Notes: generated by a model not told the origin, from the sequence alone. A DNA stretch of 64,000 nucleotides from Providencia sp. PROV188 (GCF_027595165.1 NZ_CP097291.1:1736001-1800000), one strand, 5' to 3'; counted from the first letter of the stretch, positions 38,136 to 48,752 are shown. Numbers and translations are program-made.

Positions 38136-39881
38136 TTAGATCTCTAGCAAAGTTTGAATTCGCTTCATTTCCTCAATCCACTGTTGCTGAAGAAGAGGCT
38201 TCTGATGCGCAACTTTACGTTGTTTATCTGCTGCTAACTTTTCTTCCAGCTCCAACAGCTGCTCAAGTAGGTCATCTTCATGAGAATGAGGCATGACCCC
38301 TTGTGTATTTTCAGAAATTAAACGGGTTTGGCTCTCTTCCAACTCGTTCTCTGAGAAGGCGGATTGTTTCTCTATCTTCTGGTAAATTTCTTCCAGATCC
38401 AGATACTCTTCCAAGCGATTATTATGAATATACCAATAACGCTGGCAACTATTTTCAATTAACCATTTATCATGACTAACGACTAACAGCGCCCCTTCGA
38501 ATTGGGAAATTTGCTCACTCAGCGCTTCCTTACCTTCAAGATCAAGGTGGTTTGTCGGTTCATCCAGCAAAATTAGCGCATATTGCGCCAAACTTAGCCC
38601 AATAAATAACAAACGCGCTCGTTCACCACCACTTAGCGTTGCCACTTTTTGCTGATGGCGAGAATAGGCAAATCCTGCACTGATCAGCGCCATTTTTCGC
38701 TGTTCATCGGTGATAGGGGCAAAATGCCGCAATGCATCGATTAAACTATCATGGTCATTCAACTGAGTTAATTGCTGATCGTAATAACCTACTGAAATCG
38801 TTGGATGGAACTTTAACTGTGTTTCATAACGCAGGTCAGCAAGGTATTGCTGCCAAATCAAACGCAGTAGCGTGGACTTTCCGCAGCCATTGGCACCCAT
38901 AATGGCAATTCGGTCACCGCTTTTCACTTGCGAAAAGGGGACTGAAAACAGAAATTGTCCATCCGGCGTGGTGACTTGTGTATTATCTAACTCAAGTACT
39001 CGATCCGCAGGTATCGCTTTTCCATTCAGTAACAATTGCCATTGATAGCCTTCAGTGAGGTCTGTTTGATCCTCTTTTAAACGATCTATCTGTTTTTCCA
39101 TTTGCTTCGCTTTTCGAGCAAGCCCTTCATTGTCATAAACTTTGCCCCAAATCGCTAACCGCTTGGCACTTGAAGCAATACGGTCAATTTCCTTTTGCTC
39201 GGCGTTAAAGCGATGCTCATCGGCGCGGTCGGTTTCTGCTAATGCTGGGCGTGCTTGGCTGCATGGAAGCCGATAAAAATGCAGAGTTTTATCTCGCAAA
39301 ATCCACGTACTGTTTGTCACCTTATCCAACAAAGATTGGTCATGAGAAACCAACACAAAGCTACCTTTCCAACTTTGAAGGAAATTCCCTAACCAAATAA
39401 GGGTAGGTAAATCCAAATGGTTACTCGGTTCATCTAACAGCAATAAATCAGGCTGGCTGATTAACGCACGCCCTAACAGTAAACGCGTATGTTGACCGCC
39501 ACTAATGGCATTTGCCGATTGCTCCCACTGATGAGGTGCAAACCCTAATTCCGTTAATAACACTTCTGCTCGCCAACGTTCAGAAACATGTTCTTGCGTG
39601 GGCAGTTTTTGCAGTAGCGCATCTATCAAGGTTAATGGGGCGACTTCCGCAGGAAGATGCTGCTCGATATACGCAGTCACACAATGATTGGAATAGGTAA
39701 TTTGCCCGCTATTTGGCGATAACTGAGAGGTCAAAAGCTTCAATAAGGTACTTTTGCCGCTACCATTGTGACCAATCAAACCAATACGGTCACCTTGAAG
39801 TAAAGTGAAGCTGATATCAGACAGTAATGAGGTGGTGGAGGTATCGTAGTTTAATGATTTTACAGATAATAATGTGCTCAT
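38136..39881 (-). CDS. ABC-F family ATPase (ribosome-acting type)
   Basis: A 581-residue soluble protein with two ABC domains and no membrane segments. Domain 1 has Walker A GHNGSGKST (about 37-45), signature ISGGQHTR and Walker B LLLLDEPSNHLD. A basic interdomain linker with RKAKQMEKQIDRLKEDQ follows, then domain 2 with GANGCGKST, LSGGERARL and LILLDEPTNHLD. ABC-F proteins bind the ribosomal E site; some rescue it from antibiotics. It does not look like EttA, Uup, YheS or YbiT. A leader ORF and competing stems upstream suggest drug- or stalling-induced expression. A resistance role is inference. Confidence 0.85.
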   Translation of the reverse strand: MSTLLSVKSLNYDTSTTSLLSDISFTLLQGDRIGLIGHNGSGKSTLLKLLTSQLSPNSGQITYSNHCVTAYIEQHLPAEVAPLTLIDALLQKLPTQEHVSERWRAEVLLTELGFAPHQWEQSANAISGGQHTRLLLGRALISQPDLLLLDEPSNHLDLPTLIWLGNFLQSWKGSFVLVSHDQSLLDKVTNSTWILRDKTLHFYRLPCSQARPALAETDRADEHRFNAEQKEIDRIASSAKRLAIWGKVYDNEGLARKAKQMEKQIDRLKEDQTDLTEGYQWQLLLNGKAIPADRVLELDNTQVTTPDGQFLFSVPFSQVKSGDRIAIMGANGCGKSTLLRLIWQQYLADLRYETQLKFHPTISVGYYDQQLTQLNDHDSLIDALRHFAPITDEQRKMALISAGFAYSRHQQKVATLSGGERARLLFIGLSLAQYALILLDEPTNHLDLEGKEALSEQISQFEGALLVVSHDKWLIENSCQRYWYIHNNRLEEYLDLEEIYQKIEKQSAFSENELEESQTRLISENTQGVMPHSHEDDLLEQLLELEEKLAADKQRKVAHQKPLLQQQWIEEMKRIQTLLEI

Positions 39882-39943
39882 AGCTTACTCAATTTCTAGG
39901 CGTAAAAACGCCGGGTATCGTCGATACGACAACCCAGTAAGCT
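39882..39943 (-). promoter_or_regulatory. RNA stem sequestering the ABC-F start region
   Basis: AGTAAGCT directly before the ABC-F ATG (39882-39889) is the exact complement of a segment at 39936-39943. The stem encloses GGCGT/ACGCC (39899-39912) and a GTATCG/CGATAC hairpin (39915-39927). Closing the stem would bury the weak ribosome binding site of the ABC-F gene. Confidence 0.6.
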
Positions 39944-39979
39944 GAGAAAAGACTCTTTAGCTGCTTTGCTCAGGCAGGG

Positions 39980-40063
39980 TTATCGCAGTGTAACACTGTG
40001 AAAGCCTGAGCTCTGGCGATTACCAAAGAAGTGTGAGTATTCAATAAGATCACACAACAGCAT
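39980..40063 (-). CDS. 27-residue leader peptide upstream of the ABC-F gene
   Basis: A short ORF with a very strong AGGAGG site eight bases before its ATG. The peptide begins MLLCDLIEYSHFFGNRQ and ends SVTLR; the stop is 98 bases before the ABC-F ATG. Its codons AGC TCA GGC form one arm of a perfect 8-bp stem (40004-40011) with a segment past the stop (39968-39975), and a CAGTG/CACTG hairpin lies between. A ribosome stalled in the ORF would open this stem. This is the layout of leader-controlled antibiotic resistance genes. I know no named homologue. Confidence 0.6.
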   Translation of the reverse strand: MLLCDLIEYSHFFGNRQSSGFHSVTLR

Positions 40064-40295
40064 AAGATTAGCCTCCTTTTTTATTTTCAATATTTCGGTT
40101 GAACAATGGGGTGGATGATAGCAAAGAAGGGGATTTTAGAGCAATAGACCCATTCATTCTGTTTATCTGTTGTTGCGAATTATTGGTATAAATCATTCTT
40201 ATAATGGCGTTGCTTTGATGAATAAAACTGCTGAGCGTTAGGGTTTAGCGCCATCGATGGTTAAAATTGAGCCTCAAACAACAAGAGAGATAATA
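40064..40295. other. Divergent promoter region of ABC-F and GNAT genes
   Basis: It contains the leader's ribosome binding site (40072-40077) and must hold promoters for both directions. No further motif was recognised. Confidence 0.5.
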
Positions 40296-40772
40296 ATGGA
40301 TATACAAATTAGAACGGCAACCCGTGAAGATGCCCCGCTGATTTTAGACATGATTATTGAGTTAGCCGTCTATGAAAAAGCGCGTCATGAAGTAAAAGCC
40401 AGTGTTGCTGATATTGAAAACTCATTGTTCGCACCAGACTCCAAAACCGAAGCGTTACTGTGTTACGTTGACGGTAAACCGGCGGGTTATGCCGTATTTT
40501 TTACCAGTTATTCAACATGGTTAGGCAATAATGGGATTTATTTAGAAGATTTGTACGTTTCACCCGAGTGCCGTGGCGCGGGGGCAGGAAAAAAACTCCT
40601 CAAGCACATTGCTCAATTGGCTTTTGAACGCCAGTGCCAGCGCTTAGAGTGGAGCGTATTAGATTGGAATCAGCCAGCCATTGATTTTTACCAAAGCATC
40701 GGTGCACAACCACAAGACGAATGGGTTCGATATCGCATGGATGCTGAAACAATTGCGAAGTTTGCCAATTAA
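40296..40772 (+). CDS. GNAT N-acetyltransferase, diamine/polyamine (SAT) type
   Basis: A 158-residue acetyltransferase. It starts MDIQIRTATREDAPLILDMI, has the acetyl-CoA segment YLEDLYVSPECRGAGAGKKLL (about residues 85-105) and ends with LEWSVLDWNQPAIDFYQSIGA. Spacing and motifs are like those of spermidine/spermine and thialysine N-acetyltransferases. The exact amine is not determined. The ATG at 40296 fits the family N-terminus; an in-frame start at 40257 adds 13 residues without support. Single gene with its own terminator. Confidence 0.85.
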   Translation: MDIQIRTATREDAPLILDMIIELAVYEKARHEVKASVADIENSLFAPDSKTEALLCYVDGKPAGYAVFFTSYSTWLGNNGIYLEDLYVSPECRGAGAGKKLLKHIAQLAFERQCQRLEWSVLDWNQPAIDFYQSIGAQPQDEWVRYRMDAETIAKFAN

Positions 40773-40841
40773 TTTGCTAGTAAAGCAATATTAACTGCTA
40801 AAAAAACATTAACGCTTAAATAATATTTTCATCACCATGTC

Positions 40842-40869
40842 AAAGCCAGCAAATAACGTTGCTGGCTTT
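40842..40869 (+). terminator. Terminator after the GNAT gene
   Basis: AAAGCCAGCAA pairs with TTGCTGGCTTT around a 6-base loop, followed by a T-rich tract. Confidence 0.85.
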
Positions 40870-41173
40870 ATTGTTACTTTTTTATATTCCTATCTACACT
40901 TGAAACAATCTCTTTTTTCGAGAGGGTGACTTTTTTGTGATACATAACGATTTAACCTAAGCTAAATTCTGATAAAGTTATAATAAATAATAAGATAGCA
41001 TCGCAAAATGGCTGTTATATAGACTTTGTCCGTTATAAAAATAATAAAACAATAAAATGTAGATGATATTTATTTCAAGAGAAAACAGTTTTGTAATGTG
41101 ACTAATTAATTTAATTATCGACCAAAAACAACTGTGGTTCACTAATTTATTCAATGAATAGAGAAGGGATGGT
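40870..41173. other. Intergenic region upstream of yhiI
   Basis: About 300 bp of AT-rich DNA with the expected yhiI promoter. AAGGGA lies just before the yhiI ATG. Nothing else was recognised. Confidence 0.5.
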
Positions 41174-42244
41174 ATGAAAATAAATAAGCGCAAAGTATCG
41201 TTTTATCTTATTTTGGTTCTGGCAATTATAGCGGCCGGATATTATTACTGGAGCCAAAACTCGAGTAGTCTTCCAGAGGGTTTTGCACAAAGTAATGGCA
41301 GAATTGAAGCCACCGAGATAGATATAGCGACTAAAACAGCGGGGCGAATCGATACCATCCTTGTCAAAGAAGGGGACTTTGTCCAACAAGGGCAAGAACT
41401 CGCCCGTATGGATACCCGTGCCCTACAGGAACAACTCCATGAAGTACAAGCTCAGTTACGCCAAGCCATTAGTGCGGTTGCCACGGCAGAGTCAGGGTTA
41501 GTACAGCGCAAAAGTGAAAAGCTGGCGGCTCAGGCAGTTGTTCGTCAACGTGAAGCGGAGCTAGATGCTGCACAAAAACGGTTAAATCGTTCTCGCGTCC
41601 TAGTGAAAACTAAAGCCGTTTCTCAACAGCAAGTGGATGACGACACAGCACAAATGCAAGGTGCAAAGGCTGCGCTTGAAGCTTCAAAGGCTCAAGTTGC
41701 TGCATCCACCGCCGCCATTGACTCTGCACAAGCGGGTATCGTCCAAGCGAAAAACCGCGTAGAAGCTGCAACGGCAACAGAAAGACGCATCACGGCTGAT
41801 TTAGAAGACAGTATTCTAAAAGCACCACGTAATGGACGCATTCAATATCGAGTGGCGGAGCCAGGTGAAGTCCTTGGTGCGGGTGGTCGCGTGCTGAACA
41901 TGGTGGATTTAAGTGACGTGTATATGACCTTTTTCTTGCCAACAGAACAAGCTGGCAAGGTTGCTCTTGGAAGTGAAGTTCATATTATTCTCGATGCAGC
42001 CCCAAATATTGTGATCCCAGCCAAAACCTCATTCGTTGCCAGTGTTGCACAATTTACGCCTAAAACAGTGGAAACCCAAAATGAACGCTTGAAACTAATG
42101 TTCCGCGTTCGTGCACGTATTTCTCCTGAATTGCTGGAAAAACACCTTGAATATGTCAAAACAGGTTTGCCCGGAAAAGCATACGTTCGCTTAGATGCAC
42201 AAGCCGCATGGCCAACTGATCTTGAGGTGAGATTACCACAATGA
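41174..42244 (+). CDS. yhiI: HlyD-family membrane fusion protein YhiI
   Basis: A 356-residue periplasmic adaptor anchored by one N-terminal helix (about 8-26). After [20 protein letters not shown] (lipoyl half-motif) comes a long alpha-hairpin rich in Gln and Ala (about 75-205), then [20 protein letters not shown] (second lipoyl half) and a beta-barrel domain. It matches YhiI (355 residues in E. coli). It should connect the RbbA/YhhJ ABC transporter to an outer-membrane exit. The stop overlaps the rbbA start by 4 bp. Confidence 0.93.
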   Translation: MKINKRKVSFYLILVLAIIAAGYYYWSQNSSSLPEGFAQSNGRIEATEIDIATKTAGRIDTILVKEGDFVQQGQELARMDTRALQEQLHEVQAQLRQAISAVATAESGLVQRKSEKLAAQAVVRQREAELDAAQKRLNRSRVLVKTKAVSQQQVDDDTAQMQGAKAALEASKAQVAASTAAIDSAQAGIVQAKNRVEAATATERRITADLEDSILKAPRNGRIQYRVAEPGEVLGAGGRVLNMVDLSDVYMTFFLPTEQAGKVALGSEVHIILDAAPNIVIPAKTSFVASVAQFTPKTVETQNERLKLMFRVRARISPELLEKHLEYVKTGLPGKAYVRLDAQAAWPTDLEVRLPQ

Positions 42245-45027
42245 TCGCTAACACAATGATCCATAAAACAAAGACCGATAAATTGATGGATGATGTGATT
42301 GTTGATTTACAGCATGTCAGCCAACATTACGGTGATAACTGTGCGTTGGATGACATCACTCTCGCAATTCCTGCTCGAAAAATGGTGGGGCTGATTGGTC
42401 CCGATGGCGTGGGCAAATCAAGCTTAATGTCACTGATTGCAGGCGCCCGTGTGATCCAGCAGGGGCAAGTCAATGTACTCAATGGGGACATGCATAACAG
42501 AGACCATCGTCGCAACGTTTGCCCTAAAATTGCTTACATGCCTCAAGGGTTAGGAAAAAACCTCTACCATACGCTTTCCGTGTACGAGAACGTGGATTTT
42601 TTCGGCAGATTATTTGGGCAATCCAATGAAGAGCGAGCGTATCGCATTCAGGATCTTCTTGAAAGTACAGGGCTAGCTCCCTTTAAAGACCGACCCGCAG
42701 GAAAGTTATCGGGAGGAATGAAGCAAAAGCTAGGGTTATGCTGTGCGTTAATTCATGACCCAGATTTATTAATTCTTGATGAACCGACAACGGGAGTTGA
42801 CCCCTTATCTCGGGCACAGTTTTGGGATCTTATCGACCGCATTCGAGAACGCCAAACCAATATGAGCGTGCTGGTGGCAACGGCCTATATGGAAGAAGCG
42901 GAGCGATTTGATTGGTTGGTGGCGATGGATGATGGCAAGGTGATGGCAACTGGGCATGCTTCTGAATTAAAAGCCCAAACGGGTTGTAATGACCTCGAAG
43001 CGGCCTTTATCGCGTTATTACCCGAAGAAAAACGTGCTGGTCACCAAAAAGTGGTTATTCCTCCTCGAGATACACGAGGTGATGACGTTATCGCTATCGA
43101 AGCTCAGGATTTAACGATGCGTTTCGGTAACTTTGTGGCGGTGGATCATGTGAATTTTAAAATTCCGAAAGGGGAGATATTCGGCTTTTTAGGTTCCAAC
43201 GGGTGTGGTAAATCCACCACCATGAAAATGTTAACAGGCTTATTGCAAGCCAGTGAAGGGCAAGCATGGCTCTTCGGGCAAGAGATTGATCCAAAAGATA
43301 TTGAAACCCGCAAACGCGTGGGATACATGTCCCAAGCTTTCTCCTTGTACAGCGAATTAAGTGTTCAGCAAAACCTTGAATTACATGCCAAACTATTCCA
43401 CATTCCCGAAGATAAAATTAACCAGCGCATTGATGAAATGTGCCAGCGTTTTGACTTGGAGGATGTGCGTGAAACGCTGCCTGATGACTTACCCCTAGGG
43501 ATACGCCAACGCCTCTCTTTGGCTGTGGCGGTTATCCATCAGCCGGAAATGCTGATCCTTGATGAACCGACTTCTGGGGTTGACCCTGTCGCGCGGGATA
43601 TGTTCTGGAACTTAATGGTCGATCTTTCAAGACGTGACGGTGTCACTATTTTTATCTCCACCCACTTTATGAATGAAGCGGAACGCTGCGACCGTATTTC
43701 ATTGATGCATGCGGGCAAAGTACTGGATTGCGATACGCCAGAAAACCTGATCGAAAAGCGTGGATTAGATACCTTAGAAGCCACGTTTATTGCCTATTTG
43801 CAGGATGCGGTGGGCGATAAAGATACGGGCAAAGAGACCGCCCCTGAATTTCATGTGGATGCAAAACTGAAAGAGCAAGCAGCGGAAGCACTCAAAAAAC
43901 GCTTCAGTTTACGACGCTTATTTAGCTATAGCATTCGTGAAGGTATGGAGTTACGGCGGGATCCTGTACGTTCCACATTAGCGTTATTAGGGACGGTGAT
44001 CCTGATGTTTATCATGGGATATGGGATCAGCATGGACGTGGAAAACCTACGTTTTGCTGTGCTCGACCGAGACCAAACGGGCTTAAGCCAAGGTTATACG
44101 CTGAACTTAGCAGGTTCTCGCTATTTTATTGAGCAGCCTCCATTGCAAGATTATGAGCAGCTCGAATCAGGTATGCGCAGCGGAAAAATCACTGTGGCGA
44201 TTGAAATTCCACCTAATTTTGCTCGTGATATTGCCAAAGGAAATAACGTTAAACTGGGCGTATGGATAGACGGTGCGATGCCAAACCGAGCGGAAACGGT
44301 GCGTGGTTATGTGCAAGCGATGCATTTAGCGTGGTTAAGCACGATGGCGGCGCGTCAGCCGGCAGGTGTTGCAGGAATTCCGGCTATTGATATTGAAACA
44401 CGCTATCGTTATAACCCGGATGTTCGTAGCTTACCGGCGATTGTTCCCGCCGTTATTCCTCTATTATTAATGATGATCCCTGCAATGCTCAGCGCGCTCA
44501 GTGTGGTGCGTGAAAAAGAGTTGGGCTCAATTATTAACCTTTATGTCACCCCGATCACCAAATTAGAATTCCTGCTCGGTAAACAACTTCCTTATATTGT
44601 TTTAGGGATGTTCAACTTTGTTTTACTTTGCATTTTATCCGTCTATGTTTTTGGTGTGGAATTTAAAGGTAGTTTCTTGTCATTGAGTTTAGCGGCATTT
44701 TTGTATATCACCATTGCAACGGGAATGGGGCTGCTGATTTCCTGTTTTATGAAAAGCCAAATCGCGGCCATTTTTGGGACCTCGATTATTACCTTGATCC
44801 CCGCGACACAATTTTCCGGCATGATAGACCCAGTTTCTTCCTTGGAAGGGATTGGTCGCTGGGTAGGGCAGATTTACCCAACATCCCACTTTTTGACGAT
44901 CACACGGGGAACCTTCTCTAAAGGGCTTAATTTCTTTGATTTACAAGCTTCATTTATCCCGCTAGCCATCACGATCCCGATTGTGATTGGCTTGAGTGTT
45001 TATTTCCTGAAAAAGCAGGAGGCATAG
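42241..45027 (+). CDS. rbbA: ABC transporter fusion RbbA (two ATPase domains plus permease)
   Basis: A 928-residue protein matching E. coli RbbA/YhiH (911). The first ATPase domain has [29 protein letters not shown] and [13 protein letters not shown]; the second has GSNGCGKST, a degenerate signature ([15 protein letters not shown]) and [13 protein letters not shown]. The C-terminal ABC-2 permease domain has about six helices from residue 570. RbbA was first described as ribosome-associated ATPase; the operon context suggests an export pump. It overlaps yhiI by 4 bp and is 2 bp from yhhJ. Confidence 0.95.
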   Translation: MIANTMIHKTKTDKLMDDVIVDLQHVSQHYGDNCALDDITLAIPARKMVGLIGPDGVGKSSLMSLIAGARVIQQGQVNVLNGDMHNRDHRRNVCPKIAYMPQGLGKNLYHTLSVYENVDFFGRLFGQSNEERAYRIQDLLESTGLAPFKDRPAGKLSGGMKQKLGLCCALIHDPDLLILDEPTTGVDPLSRAQFWDLIDRIRERQTNMSVLVATAYMEEAERFDWLVAMDDGKVMATGHASELKAQTGCNDLEAAFIALLPEEKRAGHQKVVIPPRDTRGDDVIAIEAQDLTMRFGNFVAVDHVNFKIPKGEIFGFLGSNGCGKSTTMKMLTGLLQASEGQAWLFGQEIDPKDIETRKRVGYMSQAFSLYSELSVQQNLELHAKLFHIPEDKINQRIDEMCQRFDLEDVRETLPDDLPLGIRQRLSLAVAVIHQPEMLILDEPTSGVDPVARDMFWNLMVDLSRRDGVTIFISTHFMNEAERCDRISLMHAGKVLDCDTPENLIEKRGLDTLEATFIAYLQDAVGDKDTGKETAPEFHVDAKLKEQAAEALKKRFSLRRLFSYSIREGMELRRDPVRSTLALLGTVILMFIMGYGISMDVENLRFAVLDRDQTGLSQGYTLNLAGSRYFIEQPPLQDYEQLESGMRSGKITVAIEIPPNFARDIAKGNNVKLGVWIDGAMPNRAETVRGYVQAMHLAWLSTMAARQPAGVAGIPAIDIETRYRYNPDVRSLPAIVPAVIPLLLMMIPAMLSALSVVREKELGSIINLYVTPITKLEFLLGKQLPYIVLGMFNFVLLCILSVYVFGVEFKGSFLSLSLAAFLYITIATGMGLLISCFMKSQIAAIFGTSIITLIPATQFSGMIDPVSSLEGIGRWVGQIYPTSHFLTITRGTFSKGLNFFDLQASFIPLAITIPIVIGLSVYFLKKQEA

Positions 45028-45029
45028 GG

Positions 45030-46157
45030 ATGTTTCGTAAAATACAGAATATTTTTAACTTAGGCGTGAAAGAATTACGAAGCTTAGGGCGTGATAAAGC
45101 GATGCTGGCGCTGATTGTGTTTGCGTTTACTGTCTCGATTTATTCATCTGCAACGGTAACGCCGGGTTCACTGCATAATGCTCCGATAGCCATTGCAGAT
45201 CAGGATAAATCCCAGCTTTCAAACCGTATTATTAATAGCTTCTATGAACCGTATTTCTTACCGCCAGCGGATATTGTACCGAATGAAATAGATGGCTTAC
45301 TGGATAGAGGTGCCTATACGTTTGCAATTGATATTCCACCTAACTTTCAACGGGATGTACTTGCAGGGCGCCATCCTCAATTGCAAGTTAATATCGATGC
45401 AACACGTATGAGTCAGGCTTTTTTAGGGAATAGCTACATTCAGAATATTACCTTAGGAGAAGTGAACGAATTTTTGGCGAAATACCGCAGCCAAGGGCGT
45501 TTACCGGTTGATCTTGAAGTGCGTATGCGGTTTAACCCAAACTTAACGCAATCTTGGTTTGGTTCGGTGATGGCTATCATTAACAACATTACAATGTTAT
45601 CGATTGTTCTAACTGGCGCTGCACTGATCCGAGAACGTGAACATGGTACCGTCGAGCATTTAATGGTGATGCCGTTAACGCCTTTCGAAATCATGATGTC
45701 AAAGATTTGGTCGATGGGATTAGTGGTACTGATTGCCTCGGCAGTCTCCCTGTTGCTGGTGGTGAAAACCTTGCTGCAAGTACCGATTGAAGGGTCGATA
45801 TTGCTGTTTATGTGTGGGGTGGCGCTCAGCCTGTTTGCCACCACATCGATTGGGATTTTTATGGGGACGATTGCACGCTCAATGCCACAATTTGGTCTAT
45901 TGATGATCTTAGTGTTGTTACCATTAAACATGCTTTCTGGGGGGATGACTGCCCGTGAAAGTATGCCGCAACTGGTGCAAGACATCATGCTAACCATGCC
46001 GACAACCCACTTTGTTAGCCTAGCGCAAGCCATTTTATATCGTGGTGCGGGATTCGAAATTGTGTGGCCGCAGTTTGTTATTTTAGTGGTCATTGGTAGC
46101 GTATTCTTCAGCTTTGCATTAATGCGCTTTCGCAAAACCATTGCCACAATGGCATAG
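45030..46157 (+). CDS. yhhJ: ABC-2 type permease YhhJ
   Basis: A 375-residue inner-membrane protein, equal in length to E. coli YhhJ. One N-terminal helix (about 24-42) is followed by a large periplasmic loop with FAIDIPPNFQRDVLAGRHPQ and NPNLTQSWFGSVMAI, then five helices including REREHGTVEHLMVMPLTP (the ABC-2 coupling region) and LPLNMLSGGMTARESMP. With the RbbA permease half it would complete the transporter; YhiI is the adaptor. It ends the operon. Confidence 0.94.
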   Translation: MFRKIQNIFNLGVKELRSLGRDKAMLALIVFAFTVSIYSSATVTPGSLHNAPIAIADQDKSQLSNRIINSFYEPYFLPPADIVPNEIDGLLDRGAYTFAIDIPPNFQRDVLAGRHPQLQVNIDATRMSQAFLGNSYIQNITLGEVNEFLAKYRSQGRLPVDLEVRMRFNPNLTQSWFGSVMAIINNITMLSIVLTGAALIREREHGTVEHLMVMPLTPFEIMMSKIWSMGLVVLIASAVSLLLVVKTLLQVPIEGSILLFMCGVALSLFATTSIGIFMGTIARSMPQFGLLMILVLLPLNMLSGGMTARESMPQLVQDIMLTMPTTHFVSLAQAILYRGAGFEIVWPQFVILVVIGSVFFSFALMRFRKTIATMA

Positions 46158-46285
46158 TTTTTATTGCATCAGCTCCCATTAAATTACCTCGAATTACTTC
46201 TCACAAAACGCTTGCAGATTTTATCGGCAAGCGTTCTAATGCTGCACCATATAAAATACTATGCCTATCAATTTTTAATTAATGA

Positions 46286-46322
46286 TTAGATTTTGCCTAT
46301 CAAATCGATAGCAACGACTGAT
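46286..46322 (+). promoter_or_regulatory. Candidate OxyR site upstream of ahpC
   Basis: The four tetramers TTAG, CTAT, ATAG and TGAT occur with exact 7-base gaps, matching the OxyR layout ATAG-N7-CTAT-N7-ATAG-N7-CTAT at 13 of 16 positions; the two inner tetramers are perfect. It is 58 bp before the ahpC ATG. Confidence 0.65.
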
Positions 46323-46379
46323 TGGATTAAGTCTCTGCGAAACAGTAACTTAATAGTCAACCAAACAGGAGGACATCAA

Positions 46380-46943
46380 ATGTCATTAATTAATACTCAA
46401 ATCAAACCTTTTTCTAATCAAGCTTTTAAAGACGGTAAATTTATCGAAGTAACAGAGAAAGATGTTGCGGGTAAATGGAGCGTTTTCTTCTTCTATCCAG
46501 CGGACTTCACTTTCGTTTGCCCAACTGAATTAGGCGACATTGCTGACCATTACGCTGAATTCCAAAAAATGGGCGTAGATATCTATTCTGTATCGACTGA
46601 CACCCACTTTACTCACAAAGCATGGCACGAAAGCTCTGAAACCATCGGTAAAATCAAATATGCGATGATCGGCGACCCAACAGGTGCTCTGACTCGTAAC
46701 TTCGAAAACATGCGTGAAAACGAAGGTCTGGCTGACCGTGGTACATTTGTTGTTGACCCACAAGGTATCATCCAAGCTATCGAAATCACTGCGGAAGGCA
46801 TTGGTCGTGACGCTGCTGACTTACTGCGTAAAGTTAAAGCTGCTCAATACGTTGCAAGCCACCCAGGTGAAGTTTGCCCAGCTAAATGGAAAGAAGGTGA
46901 AGCAACACTGTCTCCATCTTTAGATTTAGTCGGCAAAATCTAA
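46380..46943 (+). CDS. ahpC: Alkyl hydroperoxide reductase subunit C (peroxiredoxin)
   Basis: AhpC reduces H2O2, organic peroxides and peroxynitrite. The 187-residue protein starts [16 protein letters not shown], has the peroxidatic Cys47 in DFTFVCPTE and the resolving Cys166 in GEVCPAKW, and carries the GG-type and YF-type decamer features of sensitive peroxiredoxins. The ATG at 46380 has a strong AGGAGG site and matches E. coli length; an in-frame start at 46293 is rejected. A good OxyR site lies upstream. ahpF follows after two hairpins. Confidence 0.98.
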   Translation: MSLINTQIKPFSNQAFKDGKFIEVTEKDVAGKWSVFFFYPADFTFVCPTELGDIADHYAEFQKMGVDIYSVSTDTHFTHKAWHESSETIGKIKYAMIGDPTGALTRNFENMRENEGLADRGTFVVDPQGIIQAIEITAEGIGRDAADLLRKVKAAQYVASHPGEVCPAKWKEGEATLSPSLDLVGKI

Positions 46944-46980
46944 TCGATAACCCTCGATAAGAATATTGCAAAATAAGCCA

Positions 46981-47051
46981 CGTTGCAGGCGCTAAACACA
47001 ATTAAGTAAAAGCCTGCAACGGGCTATTCGACGGGTATATGTACCCGATTT
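46981..47051 (+). promoter_or_regulatory. Intercistronic hairpins between ahpC and ahpF
   Basis: CGTTGCAGGC (46981-46990) pairs with GCCTGCAACG (47012-47021), and CGGGTA (47032-47037) pairs with TACCCG (47042-47047) followed by ATTTTA. The second resembles a weak terminator and would keep ahpF expression below ahpC. Confidence 0.65.
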
Positions 47052-47069
47052 TATGACCAAGGGGATTAC

Positions 47070-48644
47070 ATGCTCGATAATAATTTACAGGCTCAATTAA
47101 AAGCCTATCTGGAAAGATTAACTAAACCCGTAGAGTTAGTTTCGAATTTAGATGACAGCGCAAAATCAATTGAAATAAAACAATTACTTGAACAAATTGC
47201 GTCGCTGTCTGACAAGGTGACTGTGCGTGAAGAGCACGATGTTGCACAAAGAACACCTTCATTTTTAATCACCAACCCAGGGACTAATATTGGCGTGCGT
47301 TTTGCGGGCTCACCATTAGGCCATGAATTTACCTCTTTAGTGCTTGCTCTCCTGCAAGTGGGTGGTCATCCATCTAAAGAAGCACAAGAATTGTTGGATC
47401 AAGTGAAAGGGCTGGAAGGCGACTTTAACTTTGAAACTTACTATTCATTATCTTGCCATAACTGCCCTGACGTCGTGCAGGCGCTGAACTTAATGGCGGT
47501 ATTGAATCCGAACATCAGCCATACGGCGATTGATGGTGCGCTGTTCCAAAACGAAATTGATGAACGCAACATCATGGGTGTTCCTGCTGTTTTCTTAAAC
47601 GGCAAAGAATTTGGTCAAGGTCGCATGACATTAAGCGAAATCGTGAGCAAGTTGGATACCAATGCTGACGCGCGTGCGGCAAAAGCGATTAGCGAACGTG
47701 ACCCATTTGAAGTTCTGATCATCGGTAGTGGTCCAGCGGGTGCATCCGCTGCGGTTTATACTGCGCGTAAAGGCATTCGTACCGGTGTTATCGGTGAGCG
47801 TTTCGGTGGGCAAGTCATGGATACCGTTGATATCGAAAACTATATCTCGGTATTAAAAACTGAAGGTGCAATTTTAGCTGGCGCCCTGAAAAATCATGTG
47901 GATAGCTACAATGTGGATGTGATTGATGGTCAATCCGTCACTAAGCTTATTCCTGCTGAACAAATTGGCGGATATCACCAAATCGAAACTGCATCAGGCG
48001 GTGTGATGAAGGCGCGCAGTATTATTATTGCTACTGGCGCACGCTGGAGAAATATGGGGGTTCCGGGCGAACAAGAGTACCGCACAAAAGGAGTGACATT
48101 CTGTCCTCACTGTGATGGTCCATTGTTTAAAGGCAAACGCGTCGCGGTAATCGGTGGTGGTAACTCCGGTATCGAAGCAGCTATCGATTTAGCGGGTATC
48201 GTTGAGCATGTGACGGTATTGGAATTCGCGTCAGAATTGAAAGCGGACTCCGTGCTGCAAGCCAAAGCCCGCAGCCTGAGCAATATCGATATTATTTTGA
48301 ATGCTCAAACGCTTGAAGTTAAAGGCGATGGCAGCAAGATGACTAGCTTAGAGTACAAAGACCGCACGGATGAAAGCGTGCACTCTTTGGAAGTAGCCGG
48401 TGCGTTTGTTCAAATCGGTTTATTACCAAATACCAATTGGTTAGGTGATACTGTTGCTCGCAATCGTATGGGCGAAATCGAAGTCGATGCACGTAATGAA
48501 ACGAGTGTGAAGGGCGTATTCGCCGCTGGTGACTGTACAACAGTGCCTTATAAACAGATTATCATTTCCGCCGGAGAGGGTGCCAAAGCCGCATTGAGCG
48601 CATTTGATTACCTGATCCGCACAAGTACCAGAACCGCTGAATAG
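47070..48644 (+). CDS. ahpF: Alkyl hydroperoxide reductase subunit F (flavoprotein)
   Basis: AhpF uses NADH and FAD to reduce AhpC. The 524-residue protein has two N-terminal thioredoxin-like folds with the redox pair in SCHNCPD (about 129-132), then the thioredoxin-reductase-like part with FAD motif [19 protein letters not shown], the second redox pair CPHCDGP (about 348-351), the NAD motif [12 protein letters not shown] and the closing [21 protein letters not shown] precedes the ATG. Length is as in E. coli (521). Operon with ahpC. Confidence 0.98.
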   Translation: MLDNNLQAQLKAYLERLTKPVELVSNLDDSAKSIEIKQLLEQIASLSDKVTVREEHDVAQRTPSFLITNPGTNIGVRFAGSPLGHEFTSLVLALLQVGGHPSKEAQELLDQVKGLEGDFNFETYYSLSCHNCPDVVQALNLMAVLNPNISHTAIDGALFQNEIDERNIMGVPAVFLNGKEFGQGRMTLSEIVSKLDTNADARAAKAISERDPFEVLIIGSGPAGASAAVYTARKGIRTGVIGERFGGQVMDTVDIENYISVLKTEGAILAGALKNHVDSYNVDVIDGQSVTKLIPAEQIGGYHQIETASGGVMKARSIIIATGARWRNMGVPGEQEYRTKGVTFCPHCDGPLFKGKRVAVIGGGNSGIEAAIDLAGIVEHVTVLEFASELKADSVLQAKARSLSNIDIILNAQTLEVKGDGSKMTSLEYKDRTDESVHSLEVAGAFVQIGLLPNTNWLGDTVARNRMGEIEVDARNETSVKGVFAAGDCTTVPYKQIIISAGEGAKAALSAFDYLIRTSTRTAE

Positions 48645-48668
48645 CTCATAGTTTAGCGGGTTGTAGCC

Positions 48669-48700
48669 AAAAGGCACTCGGGGGCGAGTGCCTTTTTTTT
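48669..48700 (+). terminator. Terminator after ahpF
   Basis: AAAAGGCACTCG pairs with CGAGTGCCTTTT around GGGG, followed by a run of T. It closes ahpCF. Confidence 0.92.
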
Positions 48701-48752
48701 GTGGTTCTAATAATCAAGATAAGTAAGGCAATTTCATTAATATAATTGCTAA

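Noticed and set aside
45440..46147. 235-codon ORF on the minus strand
   Set aside because: It lies entirely opposite yhhJ, which matches its family over full length; the antisense ORF is a shadow.
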